From an uncultured Desulfobacterales bacterium (GTDB lineage Bacteria > Desulfobacterota > Desulfobacteria > Desulfobacterales > JAFDCJ01), in the NCBI GenBank assembly GCA_945787595.1, contig CALZJV010000574.1, positions 1 through 6,579 on the forward strand: a stretch of 6,579 bases of DNA. Direction: 5' to 3'. A model generated the notes under the pieces. The model saw nothing but the letters and a program-made list of their open reading frames with translations. It was not told the DNA's origin and searched no databases. Every line of letters starts with the position of its first letter. Position 1 is the stretch's first letter. Below, in pieces: positions 1-5,774 of the stretch. Both the position numbers and the translations under genes were made by a program.

Positions 1-2
1 AT

Positions 3-278
3 CCGGGCATCGTCAGTTTCGGTCATGAAGTGGCCATCGAAACGGCCGTCAAATTCTTCGGCCGTGATTGTATCATCGCCGGCAACATCGAGCCGGCGGT
101 TATCCATATGGGTCGTCCCGCTGAAATCCACCGCCTATGCATGGCAGCTCTGGCCCAAGGCAGCCAGGCCCCTCGCGGCTATATCCTGATGCCCGGCTGT
201 GGTATTCCGCCCAATGTGCCGACCCAAAATCTGTTGATGCTTAAAAAAGCGGCTGTAGAGTTCGGCAGGGATGGCTAA
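3..278 (+). CDS. Uroporphyrinogen decarboxylase (URO-D/MtaA-like) family protein, C-terminal part
   Basis: This is the last 91 codons of a gene that begins before the window; the frame is open from base 3 to the TAA at 276-278. The residues resemble the C-terminal third of URO-D-fold proteins, especially the MtaA/CmuA-like methyltransferase branch: an FGHEV segment (6-10), GNIEP (27-31) and the closing block GYILMPGCGIPPNVPTQNL (59-77). In MtaA-type enzymes a cysteine in the corresponding GC-(I/D)-PP block is a zinc ligand; here it would be Cys66. The HxC half of that site would lie outside the window, so the zinc site cannot be confirmed. MtaA-type proteins move methyl groups between corrinoid proteins and thiols such as coenzyme M; many bacterial relatives have unknown substrates. 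True haem-pathway HemE is less likely given this closing block. The GTG at 30 is internal, not a start. Confidence 0.85.
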   Translation, partial: PGIVSFGHEVAIETAVKFFGRDCIIAGNIEPAVIHMGRPAEIHRLCMAALAQGSQAPRGYILMPGCGIPPNVPTQNLLMLKKAAVEFGRDG

Positions 279-340
279 GCACTTAGATTCATAAATACAG
301 GAGCGTAAAACTTGAGGGATGGATTCTACTAAAAAAGAAT

Positions 341-383
341 ATCAGAAAAGTTGAGATTGCCGCTGAAAAAAACTTTTTCTGAT
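341..383. promoter_or_regulatory. Inverted repeat upstream of the Fe-S/molybdopterin operon
   Basis: The left arm ATCAGAAAAGTT (341-352) and right arm AACTTTTTCTGAT (371-383) are reverse complements apart from one extra base, separated by 18 bases. It lies about 80 bases before the start of the Fe-S gene. It could be an operator for a dimeric regulator or an RNA hairpin at the end of the preceding URO-D-like transcript. The run of T lies inside the arm rather than after it, so it is not a classic terminator. Confidence 0.5.
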
Positions 384-402
384 AAGACAGATAGGATATA
401 CT
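374..402 (+). promoter_or_regulatory. Possible sigma-70 promoter for the Fe-S/molybdopterin operon
   Basis: TATACT at 397-402 matches five of six bases of the -10 consensus. The -35 position (about 374-379, T-rich, poor match) falls inside the right arm of the inverted repeat, so a protein bound to the repeat would be expected to affect this promoter. The weak -35 makes the call tentative. Confidence 0.25.
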
Positions 403-449
403 AGAATTTTTATTCCGATATCCGCTCAGACGTAGTGACGTATCTGATT

Positions 450-455
450 GGGAGG
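450..455 (+). promoter_or_regulatory. Ribosome binding site deciding the start of the Fe-S gene
   Basis: GGGAGG ends 9 bases before the ATG at 465. An in-frame GTG at 435 would place this Shine-Dalgarno sequence inside the coding region and has no comparable site before it, so 465 is preferred. Confidence 0.75.
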
Positions 456-464
456 CTGTTAAAA

Positions 465-962
465 ATGAAAAACATTTTCGTCGAACACGATCGGTGCCTG
501 GCCTGTCGCAATTGCGAACAGGTCTGCTCGTTTCAGGAAACCGGCGGTTTCAAACGCGAAAACTCAAACATTTGGGTACAAATTGATCTTGAAAAACGCT
601 CCATTTTTACCATGACGTGCCTGCAGTGTGAAACAGCACTCTGCTTGGAAGTCTGTCCAACCGAAGGGCTTATTCGCGACGCTAAAACCAACGCCGTCAT
701 AGTGGACGAAGCCGCCTGCGTCGGCTGCAAAATGTGTGTGGTCGCCTGCCCCTTTGGAAATATTCATTTTGAAAACAAAAGACAGGTCGCAGCAAAATGC
801 AATCTTTGTAACGGCGACCCGCGATGCGTGCAAAATTGCATGGCGGGCGCTCTCCATTATGACGATATCAATGACCTGGCGGCTATAAAACGAAAACACA
901 TGGATAAAAAGTTGATGCCCAATCCTTCCAGCACCAGGGAAAAGGCCCAATATGGAAGTTAA
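465..962 (+). CDS. Four-cluster [4Fe-4S] ferredoxin-type electron-transfer subunit
   Basis: A 165-aa soluble iron-sulfur protein, probably the electron-transfer partner of the molybdopterin enzyme encoded next. Sixteen cysteines form four motifs: C11xxCxxCxxxC21, C52xxCxxxxCxxxC64-P, C85xxCxxCxxxC95-P and C112xxCxxxxxCxxxC125. This is the layout of the HycB/DmsB/PsrB/CooF group, which carries four [4Fe-4S] clusters. There is no Tat or Sec signal and no membrane segment, so it should act in the cytoplasm. The start is ATG 465, set by the GGGAGG site before it and by good alignment of the first cluster motif near the N terminus. The end overlaps the next gene by 11 bases, suggesting translational coupling. 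The roughly 35 residues after the last cluster are charged and have no recognised domain. The ultimate electron acceptor or donor cannot be told from the sequence. Confidence 0.93.
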   Translation: MKNIFVEHDRCLACRNCEQVCSFQETGGFKRENSNIWVQIDLEKRSIFTMTCLQCETALCLEVCPTEGLIRDAKTNAVIVDEAACVGCKMCVVACPFGNIHFENKRQVAAKCNLCNGDPRCVQNCMAGALHYDDINDLAAIKRKHMDKKLMPNPSSTREKAQYGS

Positions 963-3012
963 AACAGTTACGCCGGATGGTGTGGTTCAAACCCTGTGCC
1001 GCATGTGTGATACCCGCTGCGCCGTCAACGTCCATTTGAAGGACGGCGTTATTGCCGACATCACCCCTTTTGACTGGCATCCAGTCAATCGGGGTAAAAT
1101 TTGTCCCCGCGGAAGTGCTGCCATCGACCAGTTTTATCATATCGATCGAATTACCCGGCCGCTGAAAAAACAGACGGACGGTACCTTCATTGAGATTTCA
1201 AGGCAGCAGGCCCTGGATGAAATTGCCGCAAAGATCGATGCGCTCAGGCAATCCCACGGGGCCAGATCCATCGGGGTCTGGAAAGGTGAAGGCATGGGAT
1301 TCTACCAGCAGGAGGAATACGTCCGACGATTCGTCCATGCGCTAGGTTCACCCAATTATTTTTCCAATGACTCTGCCTGTTACAACAGCCGTTTTCTCGG
1401 TTATAGCCTCGTTACCGGATTCTGGAACTCATTTCCGGAGTTTTCAGATGCCGACCTGATTTTATTGTTCGGAACCAATCCTCCTATGTGTCATCCACCT
1501 TTTATGAGGGAATTCGCAGATGCCCGCCAACGCGGGGCCAAATTGATTGTCATTGATCCGAGGTTGAATCCCATTGCCTGTTATGCCGATATTTTCGCAC
1601 AACCCTACCCGGGGACCGACGGGGCCCTTGTCTGGGGATTAATCCGTCATCTGATTGAAACGAAGAGCTATGATTTCGATCTGGTTGAGCGGTATTCCAT
1701 CGGGTTTGAAAAAATCGCACGCTACGCCGAGCGTTTCACCCCGCAACATGTGGAAGAACTCAGCGGTATCTACCGAGAAGTTGTCATCGACATTGCCGAG
1801 ATGATTGTCAAATATCGGCCCCGCTTGAGCATCTTTCCCGGCACCGGCCTGGAGCACTATGAAAACGGGGTCAACAATGTTCGGACCCTGGCATCTTTAA
1901 GCAGCTTGGCCGGGGCCCTGGATATCAGTTGCGGTCTTTTCTGGCCGGAGGAGATGGAGCGACGCAAGCTGACCCTTTATGACCAGCTGCCCCTCTTGGA
2001 TCAAAAACCGATCGGGGCCGACAAATTTCCTGTCCTATATGACCGCAGTAAAGAGTGCCATTCCATGACTGCCATGGATTACATGCTGGGTAACGGCGAT
2101 TATGCCTTGAAAGGTCTCATTATTTCAGCGGCGAATCCGGCGGTAACCAACCCCAATACCGGCAAGGTGCAAAAAGCGCTATCGAATCTCGACCTTCTGG
2201 TGGTAAACGACCTCTACCTTACAAAAACTGCCCAACTGGCCCACTATGTCCTTCCCGGGGCTAGCTTTCTGGAAAGATCGGAACTTCATTTTTACCCCAA
2301 ACATCAAATGGTAGCGTTGACGCAAAAGGTCGCGGAGATTGCTGGTGTAAAGGATGACTACCAGCTGTGGCACGATCTGGCCCATCGTCTGGGCTTCGGA
2401 GAAAAATTTTTCCCCTGGGAAAGCGAAGAAGAGGTCATGCGATGGATTATCGAACCCTCGGGGATAAGCCTGGAAGAGCTGCGAAAACATCCTGAAGGAC
2501 TGGTTTACAGGCCCCTGCGATATAAAAAATATAAGGCCCGGCCACTGCCGACGCCGTCCGGCAAAATAGAATTCGCCTCGCCGTACCTGAAAAAATTCGG
2601 CCTCTCCGAAATACCCGAATATATCCCCCCCTATCACCTGCGGCACAAAAGCAAGGATTTCCCTTTTACTCTCACCACAGGAGCAAGGAAATCCCTGTTT
2701 TACCATTCAAGGCACCAAAACATTGCACGTTTCAGAACCGTGCATCCCACGGCGGAAGTCGAGATTCACCCGGAAGACGCCACTGAATTGGGAATTAAAG
2801 CCAAGGAAGTGGTGCGCATCGTCTCCGAAATCGGCTCACTTGAAATTCCGGCCAAGATCGTCAACAGATCCGAACTGCGTAAGGGAGTCATTGAAATCTA
2901 TCATGGCTGGGAAGAGTGGCGCGTGAATTTTGTAACCCATGATACTATCAACGATCCTATCAGCGGTTTTCCTTTGTTGAAAGGTGTCCCCGTGCGAATT
3001 GAAAGAATTTGA
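952..3012 (+). CDS. Molybdopterin (Mo/W-bisPGD) oxidoreductase, DMSO reductase superfamily
   Basis: A 686-aa catalytic subunit of the DMSO-reductase/formate-dehydrogenase superfamily. The N-terminal [4Fe-4S] motif is C16xxC19xxxC23-x27-C51, followed by PRG where many relatives have (P/x)KG. The pterin-binding domain follows. Cys143, in NDSACYNSR (139-147), is at the position expected for the metal ligand, pointing to the Cys-ligated branch (polysulfide/thiosulfate reductases, acetylene hydratase and others). Other landmarks are the ANP motif (394-396), TAQLAHYVLPG (426-436), a PSGKIEF block, and a dinucleotide-binding domain from about 570 to the end. Length is normal for the family. No twin-arginine leader is present, so the enzyme is cytoplasmic. 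AAAGG at 941-945 serves the ATG at 952, inside the end of the Fe-S gene. Asp20 directly follows the second cluster cysteine, as the catalytic Asp does in acetylene hydratase, but overall identity is not obviously close. The substrate is unknown. Confidence 0.93.
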   Translation: MEVKTVTPDGVVQTLCRMCDTRCAVNVHLKDGVIADITPFDWHPVNRGKICPRGSAAIDQFYHIDRITRPLKKQTDGTFIEISRQQALDEIAAKIDALRQSHGARSIGVWKGEGMGFYQQEEYVRRFVHALGSPNYFSNDSACYNSRFLGYSLVTGFWNSFPEFSDADLILLFGTNPPMCHPPFMREFADARQRGAKLIVIDPRLNPIACYADIFAQPYPGTDGALVWGLIRHLIETKSYDFDLVERYSIGFEKIARYAERFTPQHVEELSGIYREVVIDIAEMIVKYRPRLSIFPGTGLEHYENGVNNVRTLASLSSLAGALDISCGLFWPEEMERRKLTLYDQLPLLDQKPIGADKFPVLYDRSKECHSMTAMDYMLGNGDYALKGLIISAANPAVTNPNTGKVQKALSNLDLLVVNDLYLTKTAQLAHYVLPGASFLERSELHFYPKHQMVALTQKVAEIAGVKDDYQLWHDLAHRLGFGEKFFPWESEEEVMRWIIEPSGISLEELRKHPEGLVYRPLRYKKYKARPLPTPSGKIEFASPYLKKFGLSEIPEYIPPYHLRHKSKDFPFTLTTGARKSLFYHSRHQNIARFRTVHPTAEVEIHPEDATELGIKAKEVVRIVSEIGSLEIPAKIVNRSELRKGVIEIYHGWEEWRVNFVTHDTINDPISGFPLLKGVPVRIERI

Positions 3013-3020
3013 CGGGTAAT

Positions 3021-3045
3021 TTTAGATTTTAGATTGCGGATTGGT
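3021..3045 (+). repeat. Short heptad-period tract, GATTNNN type
   Basis: GATT recurs exactly every 7 bases at 3025, 3032 and 3039 (GATTTTA, GATTGCG, GATTGGT). It starts soon after the stop codon of the molybdopterin gene. It has the same period as the GTTCNNN tracts elsewhere in the window but a different core. Confidence 0.6.
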
Positions 3046-3082
3046 TGTGTCGCTTTGCTCTATCGTTTAAATTAAGAGGTGA

Positions 3083-3099
3083 GCGATTGTAGAAATCGC
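3083..3099. other. Small hairpin between convergent genes
   Basis: GCGATT (3083-3088) and AATCGC (3094-3099) pair around a 5-base loop, in the gap between the convergent molybdopterin and zinc-ribbon genes. No T-run follows on either strand, so a factor-independent terminator is not supported. It may still weakly stabilise the 3' ends. Confidence 0.3.
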
Positions 3100-3115
3100 C
3101 GCCGCCATTACTACA

Positions 3116-3292
3116 TCAGGCAGTTGACTGCGACTTACTAGGCCACTTGAACGGTCTTTCACTCGTCAAAATACCGTCCTCTTCAACATAATACTCTTTT
3201 TTACAAACGGGGCAATACCATTCAGGGTGCTCTCCCGACCAACCGGTTTGTCTCAATTGCGGCCCCTGAACACAATTACATCTTAGTTTCAT
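3116..3292 (-). CDS. Small zinc-ribbon-like hypothetical protein
   Basis: A 58-aa protein starting at the ATG at 3292-3290, preceded 6 bases upstream by GGAAGGA (3299-3305 on the complement), a good ribosome binding site. A longer in-frame reading up to 3340 lacks such support. Two cysteine pairs, C5xC7 and C27PVC30, could hold one zinc or iron ion as a rubredoxin-like knuckle. The segment between them is short and polar (GWSGEHPEWY), and the C terminus is basic and polar. There is no signal peptide or membrane segment. I do not recognise the family. The CPVC knuckle, plausible composition and good ribosome site favour a real gene; its isolated position between hairpin-rich non-coding stretches leaves doubt. 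It is convergent with the molybdopterin gene, so it is not part of that operon. Confidence 0.5.
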   Translation of the reverse strand: MKLRCNCVQGPQLRQTGWSGEHPEWYCPVCKKEYYVEEDGILTSERPFKWPSKSQSTA

Positions 3293-3621
3293 TACGAATC
3301 CTTCCAGAGAATTTACCACTAATGTACCCAAAAAATGCAAATATAGTGCCAGATTCTAAATTGTCAACCGACACGGATCTCCGGACAATCAGGAATTTTG
3401 ACGAAATCCTAATTGTCGCGCAGAGATACCGAGACGAGAATTCTTGAGATCTCTCCGCTCCTTTATTGCCTTGTGGCAAGAAACGATAGTCCAACCCCGG
3501 CAAGTGCCATTACTTTGACACTTTCCGGATCAGGTTCCCTGGAAGTCGTTTTCTATCATCCCTTGAAATAAACTGATTTGGATATATTCTATTATTATGT
3601 CTTTAAATATGTATAGGTAAG
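3293..3621. other. Non-coding stretch with several inverted repeats
   Basis: No convincing gene was found on either strand. The stretch is rich in self-complementary segments: a long imperfect hairpin at 3384-3417, GAGATCTC-centred symmetry near 3445-3454, and TTGCC-ttgt-GGCAA at 3466-3479. The last 60 bases before 3622 are AT-rich. The stretch presumably holds the promoter of the minus-strand zinc-ribbon gene, but no clean -35/-10 pair could be fixed. Confidence 0.5.
3384..3417. repeat. Long imperfect hairpin
   Basis: The left arm GACAATCAGGAATTT (3384-3398) pairs with the right arm AAATCCTAATTGTC (3404-3417) around the loop TGACG, with one C/A mismatch and one bulged A. The end of the right arm, AATTGTC, is repeated directly at 3359-3365. 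It lies about 90 bases upstream of the zinc-ribbon start. It could be an operator, a structured leader RNA or a small miniature-element remnant. Confidence 0.55.
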
Positions 3622-3855
3622 ATGTCGAGTTTTGCAATGCATGGAGGCTTAGATTCAATGATTCCTTGGAACAACAAAATTATGAAAACACATGGTCGTT
3701 CAATCAGAGCAAAGATATATGAGGCTTACCGGCAGTCGTTTGGCCGGGCCTGTATCATTTATAGAGTGGAGAAAAAAAAACAGCAATTGAGGCAGGCAAA
3801 GCTTCTGAATGATTATATAGATGGTTTGCCAGATGACAAGTGGGGACATACGTAG
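3622..3855 (+). CDS. Doubtful small hypothetical protein
   Basis: A 77-codon open frame from ATG 3622 to TAG 3853-3855. The preceding bases (TATAGGTAAG) hold only a partial ribosome binding site. In-frame ATGs at 3640, 3658 and 3682 offer shorter forms, the last giving 57 residues. The product is basic and polar, with a lysine/glutamine-rich middle (VEKKKQQLRQAKLL, 49-62) that could form a helix, and a single cysteine. There is no signal peptide, membrane segment or recognised domain. A run of nine A at about 3772-3780 lies in the frame. The family is unknown to me and the frame could be chance; it is listed because nothing else explains this AT-richer stretch. Confidence 0.3.
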   Translation: MSSFAMHGGLDSMIPWNNKIMKTHGRSIRAKIYEAYRQSFGRACIIYRVEKKKQQLRQAKLLNDYIDGLPDDKWGHT

Positions 3856-3932
3856 GCCGGACGAGCCGGAATGATATCTTTTTTTAGTTAGATGACACTC
3901 ATGTGAAACTTCGCATTTGATTCAGCCTGGCA

Positions 3933-3980
3933 GAACAGGGAACAGATTGAACATCGAACATTGAACGTCGAATATTGATG
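3933..3980 (-). repeat. GTTCNNN heptad repeat tract, copy 1
   Basis: On the plus strand the complement GAAC/GAAT recurs at 3933, 3940, 3949, 3956, 3963 and 3970, with every step 7 bases except one of 9, ending in GATG at 3977. On the minus strand this reads as GTTCAAT/GTTCGAT units. It lies about 60 bases beyond the 3' end of the rubrerythrin gene. Confidence 0.8.
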
Positions 3981-4040
3981 GCGCTGCACTTTATCGATCT
4001 TTAAACAAGCGAATCGCAGAATAGGGAAACATTCCATTTT

Positions 4041-4523
4041 TTAGGAAACCGACACAAAATCACCCGCGTCCACGCCACAAAAACGGCATTTGGCCGGCGG
4101 CTTGCCAAACTCAATGTTTCCGCAAACCGGACAGACGTAATAGTCGGTGTCAGGATGGCTAATGGCGTGGCTGATCAACTTGGTAATAACCGGTCCAATG
4201 GACATGCCGTATTCCAGACTGTGTCGCGCTTCAAGCGCCTCGTCCTTCACTGCGTCCTGAACCATAGCGGGATATGCATTCTTATAATCATAGGTTTCTT
4301 CTTCAATGGCCTGTTTGAGATTCTCGAGCGTCGTGTCCGCAAATTTAGCCGCTCTGAAATGCGAAAGGGCATGGTACATTTTAGCCGCGGCAACCGCCCT
4401 GAAAATTTTGGCCGCGTTGGGCAGATCTTCATTGTCCGCTGCTTCGGCAAATACCATGTACCGAATGTTGGATTCCGCCAGACTCGTAAACATCTTCATC
4501 AAATTGTCGACTGTCCTTGCCAT
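4041..4523 (-). CDS. Rubrerythrin-like protein with a degenerate diiron site
   Basis: A 160-aa protein with a ferritin-like four-helix domain (about 1-122) and a C-terminal rubredoxin-like domain (C131PVC134, C146RFC149). Rubrerythrins reduce hydrogen peroxide in the anaerobe cytoplasm, passing electrons from the rubredoxin iron to a diiron centre. Compared from memory with the family, helix A keeps Glu17 (AESNIRY), and the helix-B ExxH motif reads K48MYH51, so the Glu ligand is Lys. Helix C keeps Glu76 but has Asp79 where the second Glu is usual. The last-helix ExxH reads G110PVI113, so both ligands are gone. The rubredoxin domain looks intact. The start is secure: GGAGGG (4530-4535, complement) lies 6 bases before the ATG. 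It lies 31 bases downstream of the CobW-type GTPase gene and is probably co-transcribed with it. The fold assignment is strong; peroxidase activity is doubtful. Confidence 0.92.
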   Translation of the reverse strand: MARTVDNLMKMFTSLAESNIRYMVFAEAADNEDLPNAAKIFRAVAAAKMYHALSHFRAAKFADTTLENLKQAIEEETYDYKNAYPAMVQDAVKDEALEARHSLEYGMSIGPVITKLISHAISHPDTDYYVCPVCGNIEFGKPPAKCRFCGVDAGDFVSVS

Positions 4524-4554
4524 TCTTAGCCCTCCTTTTTATGCTCTATTGCGT

Positions 4555-5571
4555 TCACTTCTCTCCATCTTCGATGCACGCTGAGGGGTCCAGGATAATG
4601 CAGTTTTTGAGGTTCCGGATGGTCTCCTCTCTTTCGGCTTTCCATCCAACGAAGACCAGACAGGTCTCTTCAAAGTCGTCCCAAACTGACCACTCACTAT
4701 TTCCCCCCACATAGTTTACGAAAACCGTGCGATCCCGAAAGCGCACCGGTCCCTTCATACGGAACAGTTCCCACGGCAAATTCTCAGTAAAAAGCTTGAA
4801 GCACTCTTCATCAAGTGCATCGCTGGATCGGAAGGAGAATGATATGTAAGGAAATTTTGCATCCTCTTTAGCGTATAGTGTCTCCTCGTGCAATTCGTGG
4901 CCATGATGGTGATGATGATTGAGCTCATCATAGTTGACCAATTGCGGGATCCTGGTACGGCCGGTCAGTACAATTTCAGGATCCACATTGCAATGAACGG
5001 TCGGCACCACCTGAGAGTTTGGTATCGCCTCGTGTATTTCCCTTAAAAACTGAGAAATCTTATTCTCATCTGCGACGTCAATTTTATTTAGCAGAATCAG
5101 ATCCGCTTGCCGAAGTTGGTTGGAAAAAACCGTTCCAAAACATCCACGAGCCTCCCAAAGCTCGATGTCCAAAACCGTGATGACTTTGAACACTTTCATC
5201 TGATCATGCAATTCTGCGTCATCGAATACGTCTGTTATCATGAACGGATCAGCAACACCGGTGGTTTCTATGAAAATTCGCTTCGGATTGAATTGCCTCC
5301 AAACTTTTTTGAGTGTCAGGTTAAGATCCGCTTTCAAGGTGCAGCAAATGCATCCGCCCGTGAGTTCTACTACATCTGACCCGGCATTTTTTAACAAGGA
5401 ACCGTCGATGCCCACATCTCCGAATTCATTTACAAGGACAACGGTCTGCGAGAGATCACTTTCCCAGGATAGTATCTTTTTCAAGAGCGTGGTTTTTCCG
5501 GCTCCCAGGAACCCTGAGATAACAATAACCTCTGATTTTCTGTGCATTGGTGAAGAAAGCTGTTTGGCCAT
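4555..5571 (-). CDS. CobW/YjiA-family GTPase, probable metal chaperone
   Basis: A 338-aa G3E P-loop GTPase of the COG0523 group, cytoplasmic proteins that deliver zinc, cobalt or other metals to target enzymes. In order: Walker A G20FLGAGKTT28, NEFGDVGIDG (48-57), the metal-binding motif C74ICC77 inside ELTGGCICC, the ETTGVADP switch/Walker-B-like block (102-109), the guanine-specificity motif N162KID165, a histidine-rich linker (H219-H223, H225, H228), and a CobW C-terminal domain from about 240 to 325. All expected GTPase motifs are present and the length is normal. ATG 5571 is chosen because GGGAG (5578-5582, complement) lies 6 bases before it; an in-frame ATG at codon 9 has no such site. 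It is the first gene of a two-gene unit with the rubrerythrin-like protein, which suggests a metal-supply role, though the metal and client are not determined. It is not necessarily the cobalamin-pathway CobW. Confidence 0.93.
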   Translation of the reverse strand: MAKQLSSPMHRKSEVIVISGFLGAGKTTLLKKILSWESDLSQTVVLVNEFGDVGIDGSLLKNAGSDVVELTGGCICCTLKADLNLTLKKVWRQFNPKRIFIETTGVADPFMITDVFDDAELHDQMKVFKVITVLDIELWEARGCFGTVFSNQLRQADLILLNKIDVADENKISQFLREIHEAIPNSQVVPTVHCNVDPEIVLTGRTRIPQLVNYDELNHHHHHGHELHEETLYAKEDAKFPYISFSFRSSDALDEECFKLFTENLPWELFRMKGPVRFRDRTVFVNYVGGNSEWSVWDDFEETCLVFVGWKAEREETIRNLKNCIILDPSACIEDGEK

Positions 5572-5616
5572 TCATATCTCCCGACCGTTATATCTTATTG
5601 AAACTTAAACTGAGCG

Positions 5617-5649
5617 GTTCCAGGTTCAGAGTTCTGGGTTCAGAGGTTG
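5617..5649 (+). repeat. GTTCNNN heptad repeat tract, copy 2
   Basis: GTTC recurs exactly every 7 bases at 5617, 5624, 5631 and 5638 (GTTCCAG, GTTCAGA, GTTCTGG, GTTCAGA), followed by GTTG at 5646. It lies about 45 bases upstream of the CobW-type gene start, within its likely promoter region. Confidence 0.8.
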
Positions 5650-5752
5650 TCATATCCTGACATTGCGTATATTTGAACACGACGTCCGGATTGGCCTCTT
5701 TCACCAATTGGGTGTAACAGCTTTGCGGGCCCTATGGATGCGAAATCGCCTT

Positions 5753-5764
5753 AGGATGCATCCT
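5753..5764. repeat. Perfect 12-base palindrome
   Basis: AGGATGCATCCT is a perfect palindrome just outside heptad copy 3, between the CbiR-like remnant and the CobW-type gene. It could be an operator half-site pair; no gene or regulator in the window claims it. It may also be chance. Confidence 0.3.
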
Positions 5765-5774
5765 TTAGGGCTCT

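Noticed and set aside
435..464. GTG at 435 as an upstream start for the Fe-S protein
   Set aside because: The strong GGGAGG site at 450-455 is correctly spaced for ATG 465, and the added residues are not part of the cluster fold.
564..950. Long minus-strand open frame antisense to the Fe-S gene
   Set aside because: It lies wholly opposite a well-supported four-cluster ferredoxin gene, and its translation shows no recognisable domain.
3466..3479. TTGCC-ttgt-GGCAA hairpin as terminator or tRNA part
   Set aside because: No T-run follows and no cloverleaf arms could be assembled around it.
3276..3503. Minus-strand open frame of 75 codons upstream of the zinc-ribbon gene
   Set aside because: It overlaps the zinc-ribbon start and runs through hairpin sequence; no ribosome site or domain supports it.
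3853..3896. Rho-independent terminator (CCGG-acgag-CCGG followed by TTTTTTT)
   Set aside because: The stem is only 4 base pairs and the T-run starts about 10 bases after it.
3933..3980. CRISPR-like array or integration repeat
   Set aside because: Units are 7 bases with no spacers of CRISPR length, and no cas or integrase gene is present.
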